From assembly GCF_900091705.1 (NCBI RefSeq), contig NZ_LT594785.1:1859280-1915020 (forward strand): a stretch of 55,741 nt of DNA, read 5' to 3'. A program made the position numbers and the translations under genes. This document shows positions 53,310 to 55,741 of this stretch, in pieces. The notes below the pieces were generated by a model. The model had not been told where the DNA came from, did not search any database, and saw only the letters and a list, made by a program, of their open reading frames with translations. Source of the DNA: Clostridium mediterraneense (GTDB lineage Bacteria; Bacillota; Clostridia; Clostridiales; Clostridiaceae). Position 1 is the stretch's first letter. The number at the start of each line of letters is the position of its first letter.

Positions 53310-53335
53310 AACGTATCATTTTAAAAAAAAGTTCA
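53310..53335 (-). promoter_or_regulatory. ECF (SigY-type) promoter of the yxlEFG genes
   Basis: On the minus strand TGAACT (complement of 53330-53335) and CGTT (complement of 53310-53313) are exactly 16 bases apart with an intervening T run. This is the layout of ECF promoters recognised by SigY-like factors. It lies about 70 bases before the yxlE start. Confidence 0.7.
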
Positions 53336-53499
53336 ACAAAATAAAAATTTATTTTTACTATAATTATATTTATAAATTATAATTTACTTTAATTTATAGA
53401 AATACTTATAAAATTAAATTAATGCTACTTATCTTTATGCAATAAATTTTAATATTTAAGAAAAACTAATTATAAAATAAATTTGAAAGGATTGATTTT

Positions 53500-53640
53500 A
53501 TGAGCACAACAGGTGAAAAACCAGGAAAAGGACAATATACTTGTACTAACTGTGGAAAAACTATTCTTTTAGATAAAAATTCTGACAAGCTTCCACCTTG
53601 TCCAAATTGTCATGAAACTGATTATAAAGTAACAGATTAA
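53500..53640 (+). CDS. Small zinc-ribbon protein (46 residues)
   Basis: Starts MSTTGEKPGKGQYTCTNCGK and ends ETDYKVTD. Two Cys pairs, CTNC (15/18) and CPNC (34/37), form a rubredoxin-like zinc knuckle. GAAAGGA lies upstream of the ATG and a strong terminator follows. Such mini-proteins are widespread in clostridia; function not known. Confidence 0.82.
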   Translation: MSTTGEKPGKGQYTCTNCGKTILLDKNSDKLPPCPNCHETDYKVTD

Positions 53641-53650
53641 AATAATAAAA

Positions 53651-53689
53651 AAGGCTATATAGGTAATATTAATCAACCTATATAGCCTT
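53651..53689. terminator. Bidirectional terminator before the surface protein gene
   Basis: A perfect 14-bp stem (53651-53664 with 53676-53689) between convergent genes. Confidence 0.9.
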
Positions 53690-53705
53690 CTATATTTAAT
53701 TTAAA

Positions 53706-55741
53706 TTATTTTTTTCTTCTGAAAATTCCTATAGCTGCTATAGCTGACATTATTCCTGCTAATAAGCCAAGGTCATTTTCTGTATTATTTAATCCAGTGT
53801 CTGGTAATCCTGTTTTGTTAACAGTTTCTTCATTATCACTTTTAATAGTAGATCCTGAATTACTACTATTATTAGTTACTCTTGGATTTACATTAGCACT
53901 ATTATCAGTATGGCTTCCATTATGATTTTCTATTGGATTATCACCAATATTATTTCCATTATGGTTTTCTACTGATTTTGTATTACTATTTTTATCAGTG
54001 TTGTTTCCACTATGGTTTACTGTTGAATTTACATTACCATTATTATCAGTAGTATTTCCATTATGATTTACTGCTGGTTTCACATCATTATGATTATCAA
54101 TAGTATTTCCATCATGATTTACTGCTGGTTTTGTATCATTATGATTATCAGTAGTATTTGCATTATGATTTACTGCTAGTTGATCTGATACTACATTGTA
54201 AATAATAGTAGTTTCACCCTTTTCAACTTTAGTAGGAACTTCTTGTACTTTATTACCATTTACAGTAGCAGATACTGATTGTAATTTATAACCACTTGGT
54301 ATAACTACTTTATTTATCTTACTTCCTACAGGTTCATTATAATTACTATCTAATAATACCTTACCATCATTAGTAATAATTTCTTCCTTTACTGTTCCTT
54401 TTTCTGCTTTAGCTGGTTCTTGATTTACTTTTTTAATCTTACTTACATGATAGATTATAACTGTATCTCCTTTAACCACCTTAGTAGGTACTATATTAAC
54501 ATTTGTTCCATCTACAGTAGAATCTACACTATCTATATGATATCCACTAGGTATGTTAACTGATTTAATTTCACTTCCTACTTTTTCCTTTGAATCAGTA
54601 CTATAAATTACTCTACCATTGTCAGCAATAACTTCTACCTTAACATTTCCACCTTCACTAATATCTTTCTTATTACTATCTGAATTATTATTATTTGTTA
54701 CTGGACTCACATTATTAGGTATATTTGTTGAATTATTTTTATCACTACCTATAGTATTATTTATATCTGATTTGCCATTAGCATTTACAGTATTTCCTTG
54801 ATTATTATTTTCAGGTACATCTACATTATAAATTATAATAGTCTTATTATCTGTATCTGGATTACTTACTATTTCATTCTTAACATTACTTTCTGAAACA
54901 GTATTTCCATTTACAGTTATATTAACTAACTTATCTTTACTTGGAATTGTTATAGGATTGAATTTTAATCCTACTACTCCATTATGAGCAGCTTCTTCAA
55001 CAACTTTTCCATTTTGATCAATTACCTTAACAATTACCTCACCTTGTTCTTGTGGTTTAACTACTGGTTTACTGTCATTCTTATCAGTGCTTGGTTTGTT
55101 TTGATCATTATGATCTACTGCTGGCTTGTTATCAGTATTTCCTGCCTTATGATTTCCATCAGGTTTAACCGCTGGTTTACTATCATTCTTATCAATACTT
55201 GGTTTGTTTTGATCATTATGATCTACTGCTGGCTTGTTATCAGTATTTCCTGCTTTATGATTTTCATCCGGTTTAAACGCTGATTTACTATCATTCTTAT
55301 CAGTACTTGATTTATTTTGATTATTATGATCTACTACTGGTTTATTTTCAGTATTTCCTGCTTCATGCTTTTGTTCTGGTTTAACTATTGGCTTAGCACT
55401 TGGTATTTGCTCAACAACATATACTATTGAAGTAGTATCTTTACCTATTTCAACTTTATAGTTATCAGCATCCTTTACTTCTTTACCATCTATAGTTACC
55501 TTTTCTAATTTATAACCTGCTGGTACTGTAAGACCCTTAACATCTACTTCTGTATTTTCTTCTGCTGTTTTTACAGTCTTAGTTGGTATTAAAACTTTAC
55601 CTGTATTTGTTATCATAGTTTCTGTTACAGAATTACTTGGTATTTTAGCTAAATGATAAACAACAACTTGTTTTTCATTCTTATAATCTAAATCATTTAC
55701 TGAATCTACTTTCTTTCCGTTTACTGTTATTGATTCAACTT
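53706..55741 (-). CDS. Partial LPXTG-anchored repeat-rich surface protein (N-terminus missing)
   Basis: The frame stays open to the right edge (at least 677 residues), so the ATG at 55616 is internal. The C-terminus has the sortase motif LPDTG, a hydrophobic segment and RRKK. Upstream are beta-domain units of about 70 residues (VKEEIITNDGKVLLDSNYNE, VIPSGYKLQSVSATVNGNKV, VPTKVEKGETTIIYNV), at least five counting partial ones. They are separated by two low-complexity zones: a threefold repeat of about 33 residues (HKAGNTDNKPAVDHNDQNKP) and a repeat of about 17-18 residues rich in Asn, His, Gly (AVNHNGNTTDN). It would be covalently attached to peptidoglycan and project repeats outward, perhaps as an adhesin. 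Confidence 0.85.
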   Translation of the reverse strand, partial: VESITVNGKKVDSVNDLDYKNEKQVVVYHLAKIPSNSVTETMITNTGKVLIPTKTVKTAEENTEVDVKGLTVPAGYKLEKVTIDGKEVKDADNYKVEIGKDTTSIVYVVEQIPSAKPIVKPEQKHEAGNTENKPVVDHNNQNKSSTDKNDSKSAFKPDENHKAGNTDNKPAVDHNDQNKPSIDKNDSKPAVKPDGNHKAGNTDNKPAVDHNDQNKPSTDKNDSKPVVKPQEQGEVIVKVIDQNGKVVEEAAHNGVVGLKFNPITIPSKDKLVNITVNGNTVSESNVKNEIVSNPDTDNKTIIIYNVDVPENNNQGNTVNANGKSDINNTIGSDKNNSTNIPNNVSPVTNNNNSDSNKKDISEGGNVKVEVIADNGRVIYSTDSKEKVGSEIKSVNIPSGYHIDSVDSTVDGTNVNIVPTKVVKGDTVIIYHVSKIKKVNQEPAKAEKGTVKEEIITNDGKVLLDSNYNEPVGSKINKVVIPSGYKLQSVSATVNGNKVQEVPTKVEKGETTIIYNVVSDQLAVNHNANTTDNHNDTKPAVNHDGNTIDNHNDVKPAVNHNGNTTDNNGNVNSTVNHSGNNTDKNSNTKSVENHNGNNIGDNPIENHNGSHTDNSANVNPRVTNNSSNSGSTIKSDNEETVNKTGLPDTGLNNTENDLGLLAGIMSAIAAIGIFRRKK
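53860..54180 (-). repeat. Asn/His/Gly-rich short repeats in the surface protein
   Basis: About six copies of a unit near 17-18 codons (NHNGNTTDNHNDTKPAV-like) with gradual divergence towards the anchor. Confidence 0.8.
55060..55375 (-). repeat. Threefold repeat of about 33 codons in the surface protein
   Basis: The units (HKAGNTDNKPAVDHNDQNKP-STDKNDSKP.VKP) are nearly identical at the DNA level across two of three copies (55083-55160 against 55182-55259), suggesting recent duplication. Confidence 0.8.

Noticed and set aside
55060-55375. Possible CRISPR or intergenic repeat array
   Set aside because: The repeats keep the reading frame, with a period of about 99 bases, and encode part of the surface protein; no palindromic repeat-spacer pattern is present.
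55614-55616. ATG at 55616 as the start of the surface protein
   Set aside because: The frame continues upstream to the window edge with the same domain pattern (VVVYHLAKIPSNSVTET), so this Met is internal.

Overview
The window is very AT-rich (I estimate below 30% GC) with strong AGGAGG/AGGTG ribosome binding sites. Its genes have Clostridium sensu stricto character: HelD, a SpoVK-like AAA protein, a SigY-type ECF operon, a secreted GH18 chitinase and an LPXTG surface protein. No rRNA, tRNA, phage module, IS element or CRISPR array was seen. The species cannot be fixed from sequence alone; a host-associated Clostridium fits best.

Layout. 1-5.4 kb: a partial membrane-anchored protein, a PMCA-type Ca2+ ATPase and a 14-TM drug exporter. 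5.4-10.8 kb: a five-gene peptide ABC importer (oppBC, binding protein, oppDF). 11-19.6 kb: unknown genes, helD, a YpmS-like protein, a one-lobe binding protein, an Asn/Gln-rich repeat protein and the chitinase. 19.7-22 kb: an arsR-MATE-arsC unit with two long palindromes. 22-26.7 kb: a four-module AAA protein and mnmA. 26.9-30.6 kb: a metallo-beta-lactamase lipoprotein, a very His-rich protein, a cupin under a MerR-type promoter, and a J-domain/unknown gene pair. 30.8-34.4 kb: a DNA glycosylase, two of three near-identical zinc-ribbon genes, a pentapeptide-repeat protein and an Old Yellow Enzyme. 34.5-35.7 kb: a DEAD-box helicase.

The most interesting region is 35.7-43.0 kb. Seven closely packed minus-strand genes encode a nitrogenase-like reductase (NifH-like), an IsdE-like heme-type binding lipoprotein, a FecCD permease, an ABC ATPase, two NifD/K-like subunits and a HugZ/HutZ-like protein. 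They start at a near-consensus Fur box and are divergent from an AraC-type regulator. Together they suggest an iron-starvation-induced pathway that imports heme, or a related tetrapyrrole, and processes it reductively in an anaerobe. The enzyme would be a relative of the dark protochlorophyllide reductase and CfbCD, not a nitrogen-fixing nitrogenase.

43-50 kb: a secreted PTP-like phytase, ogt, a membrane protein, gloA, the third zinc-ribbon copy, a P-type ATPase preceded by a NiCo (czcD) riboswitch, and an azoreductase. 50-53.3 kb: a rearranged SigY operon (yxlE-F-G, sigY-yxlC-yxlD) with an ECF-type promoter. 53.5-55.7 kb: a small zinc ribbon and the C-terminal part of a repeat-rich LPXTG protein that runs off the right edge.
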